From Rhabdophis nuchalis (lineage: Eukaryota; Chordata; Lepidosauria; Squamata; Natricidae): a DNA stretch of 64,000 bases. Below are positions 44,675-56,660 of this stretch, one piece after another. The stretch is taken from assembly GCA_039707465.1 (NCBI GenBank), contig CM077646.1, forward strand, positions 83,042,715 to 83,106,714, read 5' to 3'. The position numbers were made by a program, and so were the translations under genes. The notes under the pieces are model-generated. The model was not told where the DNA came from and did no database searches. It saw nothing but the letters and a program-made list of their open reading frames with translations. How positions within the stretch are numbered: position 1 is the stretch's first letter; each line of letters begins with the position of its first letter.

Positions 44675-44960
44675 AGAAACTATGAAGGATGAGCATAATG
44701 CCAGAAGGCTAGAGAAGGACAATTCTTTCTTCTATCTTTGCAAAGAAGAAAAGGATGACCCTAGTAATTGCAAACAAGTCAGTTTCACGTTAATATTGAG
44801 CAAATCTCTTAAACAGCTAATTTATGAGATTTTGAAAAGAACGAGTTGCTTTGCTGCAGCCAGCATAAGTTATCAAAAACTAGTCAAGATAAACCCATCT
44901 GATCTTCTTTTATAACATAGGGACCAATGTAGTAGATCATAGGACTGTAATGGAGATGGT
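44675..44960 (+). mobile_element. Ancient CR1/L3 RT fragment
   Basis: The 44682-44915 frame reads ARRLEKDNSFFYLCKEEKDD, PSNCKQVSFTLILSKSLKQL and ISYQKLVK, resembling the CR1/L3 stretch DPSNYRPISLTSIPGKILE. Continuation ggaccaatgtagtagatca fits motif A decay (VDH). Highly diverged. Confidence 0.55.
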
Positions 44961-45589
44961 AGAGTTTCTATTGATCTGATTGAACATTTGTACCCAACAA
45001 CTGAGCAGGTGCCAACCATGTGATGCAACTGCCCCAAAATCAGATGCACTCCTAGCTGTATGAACAGAGGCATAATTTCAAGAGGAAGTAGAATAATTAC
45101 TTCTCTCTATTCTGTTCTGAATTGGTCAGATGCAACTAGAACATTCTCTCCAATTCTGAGTAGCCAATTAGGAAGGAATTGACAAAAGAAAAAGAAAATA
45201 ATGATGATGGAAGCATGGGGTATTTCTATCTTGAAGAAGTCTGTGGGAAGGTGTGGTAGCTGTCATACAGAAAACAGGGCAACATTATTCAGAATTAATA
45301 TAAGGATGGAGTTATCAGTTGGACATGAGGATGGAGGATTAACAGGAAAACAACAGTAGAAGGTGATAGATATCACCAATCTTTACATACTATGATAGCC
45401 TTTTATCTTATGCCTTGTTGCGTCTTTCATTGAGTTTTGCTTGAACAAATTTTCAGTTGCAATATCATCTTTCTAAAGAACCACAGAGTTCAAAAAGACC
45501 AACTCTTCTTTGAACAGGAATCCAAATTAAAGCATGCCTGACAGATGGCTTTCTCGTGTCCTTTTTAACATTTTCAATGAAGAGAAGCT
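44961..45589. other. Nothing recognised
   Basis: No coding or repeat signature seen. Confidence 0.4.
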
Positions 45590-46000
45590 CAACACCTTTC
45601 TGGATAACTGATTCAATCGTTAGGCAGCTAACACCCCACCCCCCAAATATTTAATTGGAAACTGTCTTCCTGTAAGTCAAATCCATTACTCCATGTCTCA
45701 TACTCTGGAATGAGAATGACAATCTTTCACTTTCAGAGAGACAGGTATTTGAAGAGTGCTATCATATTGTCTTTCAATCTTCTCTCAAGGGTAAATAATG
45801 ACCAGTTCCTACAAATTCTTTTCAAATAGCTTACAGTCCCCTGATCATGTATCTTGTCCTTTATTGAGTCTGTTTCAGGTTTTCTGAAAAAGCACAGAAC
45901 TGAACACAATAATTACATAGGATTTAACAAATGCAGTATAAAATGGAATGATTATTTTCCATGACATGTAAAGTTTGTTTCTGTTCTGCAGCCCCATCAA
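45590..46000 (-). mobile_element. Possible ancient CR1/L3 3' region
   Basis: ccagttcctacaaattcttt, gagtctgtttcaggttttct and cacagaactgaacacaataa resemble the minus-strand CR1/L3 3' coding region (tgcaatattgtgttcagttctgg-type). Below the level where borders can be set. Confidence 0.4.
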
Positions 46001-48556
46001 ACTACTGCTACTATTTCAATTAGCAATCAATTATTATCCCTATTTTTTCATTAATACTGACCTAGGTATCTCTCCCATCCCAGAGCTGCATATCTGACGT
46101 TTTGAAAAACTTTCAAAACTTTAATGAAGATGAACTTTCTGTTCATCTTCATTAAATTTTAGATAATGATTTCCAGCCCATTTCTCTTAACTTTTAAAAT
46201 CATTTTAAGCTTATTTTCTAGAGTTAGGTACCTCAATCAATCTGCATATCCCAACAATTCTCCTCTGCTCATCACCCTTGTCACTAACAGAGTAATATAG
46301 TCAATATTTTTGTTAGGAACCTTTGAAAAGCACTTCTAGTTTATCATTTCTAACCCAGCTGAAATAGTCTTTAATCTAATGCAAGTAAACACTTAATTGG
46401 ATAATTTCTTACAAGGATGATAAGTCACAAATGAAGAGGAAAAAAAGTGAAAAAGAACACTATGAAGGGGACTATGTCTTAACACAGTATATTCACATGC
46501 CAAATATATATTTGTATTTGTGTCTATACATGCATTCATGTATGTACATGCTTCCATATTATTCAGGTGTTACATGAGCACAGGGACAGCACTTATTTTC
46601 CACTAAATGCAAAAACATGCTAGTTATAAATGCAATAAGAATGAAGAAGCTTAAATAAAGCCATGGGATATTTTTGAATCTTAAAAGTAACACTGTATCA
46701 ATGATACGTTCTACCGAGCAAAGTCTGGAACTTTCTGAGTAGCGCCAATAGTACACAATAACTTATCCTGTCCTGAAATAGTTTGGATTCATTTTATCAA
46801 TGACCTACATTTAATTACTCCTAAATTGTTAAACTGGCTTACACAGAATGTATCACATTCTTGGGAGAATGTATGGTATACTTACGGGCGTTTGTCTTTG
46901 TGGGTTTGGGTGGGAAAGAATGTAATTATACATTACAACTATATGTTAACATTCATTTTGGGGTTTTCCATAGGTAAAGATTACATCCATCATTTACATA
47001 ATACAAAGAGTTGCACATGGAGTTCCGTAAAGTTATACTGAAGAAACAGTATAACATTATATTGTAGAAAAGCTTGATTCTAATGTCTTTCTTTCATATA
47101 TCTTACTATATGGTGTGCTATTCAGTTGATATCGTGTGCACAGAGAAAACAGCAGGAGATACGGTAAATGAACTGACATTCTGCTGGAATATTTGTGGCT
47201 GTCCTAAAATCTAAAATGATCTTGCTATCATTTTAGAGAGAGAGAAAATGGTACTAGTTCATAACTTTCTACTTAGCATGTAGTGTATATAAACCAAACT
47301 GAAAACAAAATCCTACTCATATTAATTTCTTAGTGCACCTTTCTTCCCAATATCCAGTATCCAAATTGTTTTAATTACTATATATTCTTAGATTTGAAAA
47401 GCAGCATCATTTAACATCTAAATCTTTATTATGTTTAATATAAATTGGGAAAGTATATACAGTTGTTTGGTTCTTTGTTTTGGGGAGTTTTGCTTTTATT
47501 TTGTTGTTGTGTTATTGTTGTTGTTTTAAATAAACTCCGGAGGGAATTTGGCTATCATTAGAGTGGCTGCGCTTCAATTGTTAGATTAGATCATTTAAGC
47601 TTTTATTGCAGGCATTCAAGATGCCTTTCAGCACCAAGAGCCACTGACAGAAAGCATAAATAATGTTGTACATATTTGTGGTTGAATATTTTGCAAAAGA
47701 ATGCAAACTTTATTGATTTTATTTCAAAAGGTTTTGATGACTATGGGCATTTACATAATTCCAAATAAAGTTATAGTCTAATACCTAAAGGATAAGCGAT
47801 AAAGATGTTAATTTGGACCGAATCTCAAATAGCAGTGCATTGCAATATGAGGGTGAGTTGCTGTAGAGACAAATGTTCAGCATACAAATAGCCTTATTAC
47901 AGCAGCAGAAGGAATAACCGCTGATTGGAGACCAAGTGTGGAGGAAGACTGATTATATTGAGATGGAAAATAGACAGACAAAATATTTATTTCTACCTGC
48001 TTGGCTTATTTTTCTGCAGTATATGACAGCTTTTTTAAAAGGCCAAAATAATCAGTTATTTGATGGAGTGGCAGGAAATAAGAAGCCTTAGAGGGCAGGA
48101 AAGCAATGGCTATAACCCTTTCCTCTCTCTCCAATAGTCCTGCTAAGTCCATCACCAAATCTCTGCAGTTCATATTTCAAGACTCTTTGACATGATCCTA
48201 TGCAATATACGTATAGTGTTTTTCTAAGCCTACAAATATATCTTACAACACGATAAAGCCAAGGGAGCCATTACCCAGACTTATGTTTTAAATTAGCCAC
48301 AATATTTTTAACATTTAGGATTCACACTGCTTTCAGATAAAATGTAGTTTTGGTGCCCTGTGTAATTTAGTCATTGTGGTTGTTATAAGCCATGATTTAC
48401 ATCTTAGCATATTAGGCAGATCCGATTATCAATTCAATTATCATTCAGTTAAATCCTGGTTACATAAAACACGGCGTAGTATCCTTCCCTTTGTGCAGCT
48501 CTAGATTTCCTAAACAAGCAAATGTCTAAGGAGATTCTCAGTCATCCAGGTCATGG
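46001..48556. other. 2.5 kb AT-rich span; possible conserved noncoding block
   Basis: No exon or repeat family recognised. 47540-48100 is repeat-free with mixed composition and several TTAATT/ATTA-type sites, which is compatible with, but not evidence for, a regulatory element. Confidence 0.35.
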
Positions 48557-48721
48557 TTGTCCCAAAGGTGTTTTTTCAAGAGGCAACTGGGCTATCTGGG
48601 GGGTTTTTGAAGACATTTCTCTTCTCATCCAAGAAACTTCTTCAGCTCTGACTGGATGGTGGGGAATGGAAGGATTTATACTTCTTGCAGACAGCTGGTC
48701 ATTTGCATTCTTTTAGCAAGT

Positions 48722-50180
48722 CGTTAAGGTTACCTGGAGGGTCATCAGGGTCATCTGAGATGACATTGGTCGCGTTGTTTGACGATCTTTGGAGGGCCAG
48801 AGATGGGGGTTCTTCCTCCATCTTGGTCCTATTAGACCTCTCGGCGGCTTTTGATACCATCGACCATGGTATCCTATTGCATCGACTGGAGGGGTTGGGG
48901 TGAGGGGCACCGTTTTACGGTGGTTCTCCTCCTACCTCTCCGGTCGATCGCAATTTGTGTTGGCAGGGGTGCAGAGGTCCACCTCGAGGCCACTCACTTG
49001 TGGGGTGCCACAGAGGTTAGTCCTCTCACCGCTCCTGTTCAACACATATATGAAGCCGCTGGGTGAGATCATCCGTGGTTATGGGGTAGAGTACCACCTG
49101 TACGCTGATGACACCCAGCTGTACGTATCTACCCCAAACCACCCCAACGATGCCGTTGAAGTGATGTCCCGGTTTCTGGAAGCCGTGCGAATCTGGATGG
49201 GAAGGAACAGACTCAAACTCAACCCGTCCAAAACCGAGTGGCTGTGGTTTCCGGTGCCCCGGTACAACCAGTTGATTCCATCACTGGCCATAGGGGGTGA
49301 ACATCTAGCCCCCGTGGATCGAGCACGCAACTTGGGCGTTCTCCTGGACACCTGGCTGTCTTTGGAAGATCATGTGACAGCCGTGGCCAGGGGGGCATTT
49401 TACCAGGTTCGCCTGGTACGCCAGTTGCATCCCCTATTGGACCGGGATGCCCTTCGCACAGTCACTCATGCTCTCGTGACATCCCGTCTGGACTACTGCA
49501 ACGCTCTCTACATGGGACTCCCCTTGAGGTGCACACGAAGACTACAGCTAGTCCAGAATGCAGCCGCACGGGCAATATTGGGTACCTCCAGGTATTCCCA
49601 CGTAACACTGCTCCTGTGCGAGCTGCACTGGCTGCCTATGGTCTTTTGGGTGCACTTCAAGGTGTTGGTTACCATCTTCAAAGTGCTCCATGGCACAGGA
49701 CCTAGTTATCTGCGGGATCGTATCCTACCGCACACATCCCTTTGGCCGATTTGCTCCCACAGAGAGGGACTTCTCCAGGTGCCATCCACTAGGCAATGCC
49801 AGTGGGTGACGCCCAGGGGAAGGGCCTTCTCTGTGGTGGGCCCCACCCTCTGGAACGACCTACCCCCAAAACTTAGATCTACCACGGACCTCTGCTCCTT
49901 CCGCCAGCAACTAAAAACCTATCTTTCCAACAGGCCGGCCTGGCCTAACCTACCGTACCTAGCCTTAGTTTTTAGTAGAGAAATTTTTACATTGGTTTTA
50001 TGGGTTAGTTTTAATGGGGTAGATTTTAGCACAGGGTGGTAATTTAATATAGTTTTAAGTATTTATGTATTTATTCTGTGATATATTATGTTTTTTACAT
50101 TTCCTGTGCACCGCCCCAAGTCCCTTCGGAGAGAGGGGGCGGTTAATAAGTTGAATAAATTGAATTGAATTGAATTGAAT
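48722..50180 (+). mobile_element. L2-like LINE, longest copy (1.46 kb)
   Basis: 5'-truncated element holding RT motif A through the 3' end. Ends in tgcaccgccccaagtccctt, gggggcggttaataagttg and a (TTGAA)n/(AATTG)n tail at about 50152-50180. Landed between the arms of the inverted-repeat structure. No clear target duplication was found. Confidence 0.9.
48744..50042 (+). pseudogene. L2-like reverse transcriptase (palm to C-terminus), one frameshift
   Basis: Motif A VLLDLSAAFDTIDH lies at 48826-48867 in one frame, which stops with TGA at 48901-48903. A one-base change there moves the protein into the 48900 frame, which is open for about 380 codons: VLRWFSSYLSGRSQFVLAG, GVPQRLVLSPLLFN (usual GVPQGSVLSPLLFN, so Gly and Ser of motif B are replaced), YHLYADDTQLY (catalytic YADD at about 49100-49111), LNPSKTEWLWFP, RLDYCNALYMGLP, ELHWLP and LWNDLPPKL. 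The catalytic aspartates remain; the frameshift and motif B change make it inactive. Confidence 0.88.
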
Positions 50181-50505
50181 TGGTACAAATGGTTGTGGAG
50201 CTTTCTGGGAACTGTTGAACTGTTGAAAGGACTGTGTTGTAGATTGGAGATAGATGATGTCATATTTGGCATAGATGAGGGGTCAAAGAGGCCATGTATG
50301 TCAAAATTGAACAGTCTTCTCTTAACAGAGGTGGAGGGATACAACATCATCTAAATGACCAGCTGTTTGCAAGGGATATAAATTATTCCATTCCCCACCA
50401 TGCAGTCAGAGTTGAAGAATCTTCTTGGATGAGAAGCAAAATGTCTTCAAAGAAAAATTAGAAATTCCAGTTGCCTCTTCAGAAAGCACCTTTGGAACAT
50501 AAACA

Positions 50506-51007
50506 AGCAGTACAATAAGAAGTCCAAGTGAATTTCTGAAATACTCCCACTTAAATGTATTTATTAAAATGTATTAAAATTTATCTGTGTTTGAGTTTAT
50601 CACTCACCCAAAAAGGCATAAGTGAAGACTAAGCTGAGTTCTAGCCCAAATCAATCTGTCATTTAGAAAATGGTGCTCTTTGAACTTGGTTGTGTTTACC
50701 TGCAGATGTTTCATTACCTAACAACATAACATAGTCATTGCTGGTGAGTGTAAAATTACTGTGTACTCCCTCTTCGTACATAGTAATTTGCTTTGCCAGC
50801 ATTAGGGTGTGTGTGGCTTCTCCTTGGCATTTCTTTGATCAGAGAATTGTTTTCTGTTGAATTATTTGTCTGATATTGATCCCTGCTTATCTGAAAATTA
50901 GCTAAATTTTATAATCCTTTTTAGCTTTTTTATTGTGTAAATGTGATTGTCGCTATGTGGCTATTGAGGGTTGATCTGAATGCCATGTTTCCATGAATTC
51001 TCTAGAA
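50506..51007. other. Mostly unannotated; Penelope-like end relic at 50688-50745
   Basis: ttggttgtgtttacctgcag followed by atgtttcattacctaacaac is a single copy of the sequence forming the inverted repeat at 11.2 kb. Confidence 0.45.
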
Positions 51008-51188
51008 CAGTGGTTCTCAGTCTGTGATTTGTGGGTTTCTGGGTGTCCTCATAGAAGGTCCATGAAGGCTTAAAGAAATGTTATGATTTAAATCTTGAGT
51101 TAAGTCTTGGGAAATCTGTGGCCATGGTTCATGGCCACAAAAGGTATTTAAAGGGGGTGCATGGCAAAGAAAAGATTGAGTACCACTG
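51008..51188. mobile_element. hAT-type non-autonomous element, 181 bp
   Basis: Ends cagtggttctcagtctg and attgagtaccactg are imperfect inverted repeats of the CAGTGGTTCTCAA type. The 8-bp flanks ctctagaa and ctctgata match at 6 of 8. No transposase. Confidence 0.78.
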
Positions 51189-51639
51189 CTCTGATATTTC
51201 TGGATTTAGCTTTGATTAGGAGGCTCCCAGTTTCCTAGTTGAATTTATGGTTAGGTGTGTCCATGTATTATGTGATTAAGGAATTTTCCTGATGTCTTCC
51301 CACTGCTATTTGGAAGCTTGGCATTCAGACAAATGAGACATTGATAGACAGATAAAGATAAGTCACATTTACACACCATTCAAAGATACAGAGGAGGAGG
51401 AGGAAGAAACAACCTCCTAGAACACGCAAAATCCTATTAAGATGTCTCTGCCATGTCCTCAATATTGTTAGTTCTCATCCAAGCCCCTCCTGAATCCTAG
51501 GCATGGAAGACATTATTCCTGAATTGCATAGATCCACATTATCAACACTACTTCAAGAGGGAATTGTGCCATTAGTCTTGAAAGAGGGAGAGGGCACCCT
51601 TTGAACCAACCCTCAGTGAAACTCAAGTTTTTAATTGAT
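51189..51639. other. Nothing recognised
   Basis: No coding or repeat signature seen. Confidence 0.4.
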
Positions 51640-51808
51640 TTTAACCTTTTCTAATTTAAATTCTCAGCACAGACCCTAATTTAATTCCATTTTAAACTGT
51701 TATATATTGTATTGTTTTGTATATGTTTTTATATTTCTGTGCACCGTCCTGAGTCCCCTCAGGGAGATAGGGCGGTGTACAAATTCGATAAAATAAATAA
51801 ATAAATAC
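51640..51808 (+). mobile_element. L2-like LINE 3' tail
   Basis: Terminal signature gtgcaccgtcctgagtcccc and gatagggcggtgtacaaatt, then an (AAAT)n tail (51789-51808). Confidence 0.8.
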
Positions 51809-53301
51809 CATTCAAAGCATGTAAAAACTATTTTAAATAAACATTTTACTATGTTAGAAAAGACCAGAACTGATAGGAAAATAAGATAAGTTGTTGCAGG
51901 TTCCAATATGACAAATTTAAAGAAGAGAGATAGAGAAGAGTTGCAATTATAGGTATAGAAGGGAAACTTTGGACACATCTTAGCTGCAGAAGCCAAAAGA
52001 AAATATTTTTTTCTGAGCAGTCTGTGGCTGATTAGGTGCTACTGGAAATAGAGAAATATTGATGTAACAAGTCTAGAGAAAGATGACAACTCACATTTGA
52101 TTCTTGTTATGCCTCTTGAACTAAATAGCATTAGAAACAAACGATGAATGAAAATTAAGACAGAGTATGTTGAACTCTATGTTTAAATAAAGATTAAAGA
52201 CAAAGGGTTTATTGATTAAGAAATTTCTCATTTGCTTCCAAATACATTCTTATGAAATATGAAAAGTCAGTGCTGTTATTAGGAAAATTACAGAAAGGAG
52301 TAGCATAAATATTGAAAGAACCATGTAGCTAGTTTCTAAATATAACTTTTATCATTTTACAATGTTTCACAGGGCAAAGATGCCTCCATCCTACATGCTC
52401 CATAATAAAACAAGTTAAGTTGCAATAAACATTATTGGCAGAAATATTCACAAAATTTTGGGACACTATCTAGAAAATGATTGATATGTGCAATTTGTTT
52501 TTACAAAGGTAAATTTAAATTTTAAATTTTCAAAAAATAACAAGCATGACAGGCACTTTTGAGCTTTAATAATAACCCAATGCCTTGAATCTATCAGTAC
52601 CATTGGAAAGAAGGAATGAGTACTGTTAAAAATGCCTTGGGAACTTCCAGGTATTGCCTCACTCACTCTATCTAGGTCGAACTTTTTAAATCACTATAGA
52701 CTAACAGAGCCCTCCTTTAATATCCAGGTCAGAGTAATGCAACTAATTTTATTTTCAAAAGACGATCAAATTTGTCATAATAGTGTTGTGAAAGTTCCGT
52801 CATAGATCCAACCTCCATCTGACAGAGAAATAGCTAGTTCGCCAGCATTATTGCCAGTTTGTTCCCATTACTCTCCTGGAGAGGGAGAAATCAATTCTCT
52901 TACTCTTCCAAACTGTCTCAACTGCCACAATGAATATTCATAATTCAAAATTGAGGTACTTTTGGGGTTATAATTTATCTTTTTAAATTTTTGTTGTTTT
53001 GTTGTCCAGCTATTTGTATCTAGAGAAATTTTAATTTTGTGCCACTAGCTTTTAGTTTGGGAGCTGTCCATTGTCCTGCAGATTGTGAATCTTGATTATT
53101 CTCTATATTATTCATTCTGAAATTTCAATTCATTATAATCAGATCTCTGAGTCACCTCTCAGACAACCCTCTCTGCTATGTCCATGTTGCCTGATTTTGT
53201 CTTCCCCAGTAGAATTCTTTCAGTCAATACAAAGCAGTCTGAAGGAGATCAAATACTCCAAATGTCATAAGCTATAATCATAGAAACAGCATACTAATAT
53301 G
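51809..53301. other. 1.5 kb AT-rich span, nothing recognised
   Basis: No coding or repeat signature seen. Confidence 0.4.
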
Positions 53302-53309
53302 GCACAGAT

Positions 53310-53423
53310 CAGGGGTCCCCAACCTTTGCAACTTTAAGTCTGAAGGACTTCAGCAAAGCTGGCTGGAGAAGTCTGGGAGCTGAAGTCCTTCAGACTTAAA
53401 GTTGCAAAGGTTGGAGACCCCTG
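53310..53423. mobile_element. hAT hairpin MITE, 114 bp
   Basis: caggggtccccaacctttgc at the left mirrors gcaaaggttggagacccctg at the right. The arms continue through ctttaagtctgaaggacttc with its mirror. 8-bp flanks gcacagat (53302-53309) and gcatagat (53424-53431) match at 7 of 8. Confidence 0.92.
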
Positions 53424-53431
53424 GCATAGAT

Positions 53432-55019
53432 AACATTTTTTTCAGTTATTCGTCTTAGTTCCATTTACACCAGTCCAGGAGTAGGGGTGCCCAATTAGTT
53501 ATCTAATCTAAATAAGTTTCTTGTCTGGAACAGTGTACCTTCTGCTATTAGACAGGCCTCAACTCTTCTAGTGAAGCCCCTGAGACCTGGGTGTTCAGCA
53601 GGCCTTTGGGAATTGTGGTGGATCTTACTAGCCTTCCTGGTTCATGATTGTGTTATAACTGTTTCTCAATGCTTGGAGGGTTAATTATTATGTTGACATA
53701 TTGTAATGTTTTGTTTATATTCTGTTTAGCTGTTATTACTATTATTACTATTCTGGAGGTCTCAGAGTCAGACATTGTCATGGCCAACTTATACCCAAAG
53801 AAGCCTGATACTAAGGAGCTTGTTTTGGAAGCTCAACATTAGAGGGGAGAAAACAATGAAGCATCCAAAGTTGACTCTGCAAACAATCATTCAGGAGCAC
53901 CTGCACATTGAGTTAAATGATACAGAATTTGATCCCAAGAAATTGCCCAGTCCTAAACAGAGCAAAGGCACTCTGCCATTGCACCGTCTCACTTGGCAGG
54001 GCCTGCCACATCTTGATTGGCTCCCATAATAAAGACTCTTCTTAATACCAACTCCATCCAGCTAGAATCCACTGGGAACAATTATCTACTCTGCACCGTG
54101 CCCACGTGAAGGCTTGAACGTCTTGCCTCCTGATACCCTGTCATTCTGAACGTGGGTCAGCTGAGGACCTGCACACAATTAAATAGACCCATGCACTGTG
54201 ACCTGGCAAAACTCCACCAACTACTTTGTATTGTCACTGCTTTGGATTTATTTTCAGGGAAGTTGTTGTAATGTGTGAGTGACTGCACACATGTATTGCC
54301 TCCTATTTGCCTGTACTTGCTTTGAACCTGAAGTTAATCCTTTGAAACCTAATCTCTATGTATGTGTGTTTTTGTATAACTGCAACAGTTTCTAAGCCTA
54401 GTAAATCCAATAAATGAAATAACCAAGCAGTGATGTTTATTGTGCTCTCAGCCATGAGGATTAGAGGAAAGCAGTTTCTTTCTTAATGTCTGAGTATCTG
54501 TCTTCAACAGAATGAAAGAAATGGTTGGAATAACCATTTCCTTTCCTTTGCTGTTAGCAGCTAAACAGTCCAATATGTGGGCCTAATCTAGACCTACAGG
54601 CTAGGCCAGCTATCTCACTCTGTTTTGAGTAAGACTTTGTGCCTTTGGCTAAAGTTTTTTCTCCACCATTGCTGAGTTGCCTGCTAAGATCACTCTTTAA
54701 TCTAGCAAAGTCATGGCAGAAAAACTATTCCTGGAGCCAGTCCACACATTCCTGAATTTTATAGTCATTCAATCATTCCATAATTTTCCCTGTCACAGGA
54801 ATGCAGAAGAGCTGAATACCTCCTGGAGTCATTCTGCACTTTCTGAGAATTCAACAGCTGGGATCTTACCACAATGGAAGAAGTCTTTAATGGCCTAGCT
54901 GCTCCCACCCCCACCCCAGGGTATTTTGTTATAGTTTTATTTCATTCTGATATTGTTTTTACTAATATATTACAATGTTTGTGTCTCTGCCTTTGAGCTA
55001 CTGTTGACTCATGGCAACT
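53432..55019. other. 1.6 kb without recognised family
   Basis: 53640-54440 has higher GC, two adjoining frames (53648-53842 and 53775-54029), aataaagactcttcttaat at 54030-54048 and a second aataaat near 54409. These could belong to an unrecognised LTR or retroposed sequence, but no RT, primer-binding site or matched terminal repeat was found. Confidence 0.3.
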
Positions 55020-55027
55020 GTCTAGAT

Positions 55028-55216
55028 CAGGGGTCCCCAACTACTGGGCCATGACCTATTCATGACTGGGCTGCATGAGTGGGGAGCTGGTGCACAGCTC
55101 AACTTGTGTAAGGCAAGCTGCATGCACGTGCATGTGTGTTGGCCCACCACTCACACAGCCAAGTTCCCCTCTCCTCCTCCACCAGGCCGCCAAGCCACAA
55201 AGGTTGGGGACCACTG
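55028..55216. mobile_element. hAT-type non-autonomous element, 189 bp
   Basis: Starts caggggtccccaactact and ends aaaggttggggaccactg, with a gggccatgacc/ggccgccaagcc subterminal pair. The flanks gtctagat and atctagac agree at 6 of 8 positions. Shares its terminus with the hairpin MITEs but has a unique centre, so it may be closer to their parental element. Confidence 0.78.
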
Positions 55217-55224
55217 ATCTAGAC

Positions 55225-55534
55225 TAGTCCTTGCAGTTTTCTTAGTAAGGTTTTTTTCCAAAGTAGTTTGCCCATGCCTTCTTCCTGGGGCTGAGCAAGA
55301 GCGTCTGATTTGGAGCCATTCAGTTGGCTTCATGCCTGAGGCAGAACTAGAAACCACAGTCCTGTTTTTTAACCCCAGTGCCATAATCTCTGCATTAAAC
55401 TGACTCTCTAATTTGTTTTATGACATTTGTTTTATGGTAAATAACAAATCTCTAAAAATGAGTACAAAATTCCAACAATAATTTCCAAAGGTCCGACAGG
55501 AATCTCCCTAAAATCTAGTCATGTTAGTCTTATG
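55225..55534. other. Nothing recognised
   Basis: No coding or repeat signature seen. Confidence 0.4.
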
Positions 55535-55735
55535 AGCCCTGGTGGCACAGTGGTTAGAAGGCAGTACTGCAGGCTAACTCCCTGCTCACTCCAAGAGTTT
55601 GATTCTGACCGGCTCAAGGTTGATTCAGCCTTCCATCCTTCTGAGGTCAGTAAATGAGGACTCAGACTCTGTAAACTATTTAGAGATGGCTGCAAAGCTC
55701 TGTGAAGTGATATATAAGTCTAAGTGCTATTGCTA
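55535..55735 (+). mobile_element. tRNA-derived SINE with L2-like tail
   Basis: Head agccctggtggcacagtgg contains an A-box-like tggcacagtgg (55543-55553). The B-box-like agtttgattct (55596-55606) lies about 53 bp on. The body ggctcaaggttgattcagcc and the tail gtgatatataagtctaagtg then tgctattgc follow. Transcription of such SINEs is by RNA polymerase III and mobilisation depends on a LINE sharing the tail. Confidence 0.85.
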
Positions 55736-55740
55736 AGTGG

Positions 55741-56138
55741 CAAGGAAAATTTTAAAATGTAACAATTCCTCAATACTTATAAATACAGTATGGCTATTAC
55801 TATTATCACTATTGTCTTTAGATTGGAAACAGAAAAAGACAACTAGATTTGGGACCCATTGATATCAATAGCATTGATTAAACCTTGATTGATTTATCAA
55901 TTGATTTTACTAGTTTACATAGAATCTTAGTTATCAACTGACTCTGAGCAAATATAACTTAAGGTCCATTGATTTCACTGGAAAATAAATGCAACTAATA
56001 TTATTTTGACAGCCATTTTTAGAAATACATTCCACTTGATTAGATGCTGATAAATCTACCACAAACACCAATCTTTAAAAATGTGTCTACTGTGGCAATT
56101 AGAAAATTAAAAAATGTAATGCAAACTTGTCTTACAAA
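55741..56138. other. Nothing recognised
   Basis: AT-rich, no signature. Confidence 0.4.
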
Positions 56139-56232
56139 GAATAACAGAATAATAGAATGACAGAATTGGAAGGGACCTTAGAGGTCTTTTAATCCAACCC
56201 CTGTTCAAGTAGGATTATCCTATTACCATCTT
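56139..56232 (-). mobile_element. CR1 LINE 3' terminus fragment
   Basis: Tail ataacagaataatagaatga then attggaagggaccttagagg and aatccaacccctgttcaag: the CR1 3' UTR on the minus strand, only about 70 bp plus tail. Confidence 0.8.
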
Positions 56233-56344
56233 CTCCTTTATTCTTATACTAGCTATACCTGGCAATGTGTTGCTGTGGCCCAGTCTGGTTAAATGGCCAA
56301 CCAATCTGTGTGTAGATCTACACCTGCACACATACACACAACCA

Positions 56345-56660
56345 CTATATAACCCCCCAACCTACCTACCTACTGTATTTCTCCCTCTCTATCTATCCCC
56401 TACCTACCTACCTACCGTATTTCTCCCTATCTATCTATCCACCTACCTACCTACCTACCTACCTACTATATTTCTTCTTTTCTCCCTCTACCTACCTACC
56501 TATCTACTTACCTACTGTATTTCTCCCTCTCTATCTATCACCCTATCTACCTACCTACCTACCTACCTACCTACCTACTGTGTTTCTCCCTATCTATCTA
56601 TCCACCTACCTATCTACCTTATTTCTCCCTCTCTATCCCTCTATCTACCTACCTACTGTA
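56345..56660 (+). repeat. CTAC/CTCT minisatellite, third locus
   Basis: Units of ctacctactgtatttctccc plus ctatctatc blocks repeated about six times; the array resumes at 57021 after the CR1 insertion. Confidence 0.88.

Larger units (their letters stand above)
48557..50505. mobile_element. Penelope-like inverted-repeat structure, split by an L2
   Basis: Left arm 48557-48706 and right arm about 50355-50505 are inverted copies with roughly 80 percent identity by eye. Shared blocks, read on the left-arm strand, are cccaaaggtg, aagaggcaactgg, gaagacattt, cttctcatccaagaa, tggtggggaatgga and cagctggtcattt. The cttctcatccaagaa core and its complement are the ends of a widespread vertebrate repeat that I associate with Penelope-like elements, whose terminal repeats can be inverted. 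Removing the L2 leaves about 190 bp between the arms. No RT or GIY-YIG frame remains. Confidence 0.6.

Noticed and set aside
53432..55019. Endogenous retrovirus or LTR retrotransposon
   Set aside because: No gag/pol motif, no primer-binding site and no paired terminal repeats were found.
55535..55735. A- and B-box-like sequences suggesting a tRNA gene
   Set aside because: The body does not fold as a tRNA and continues into an L2-like tail; related copies at 35.5 and 58.6 kb show it is a SINE.
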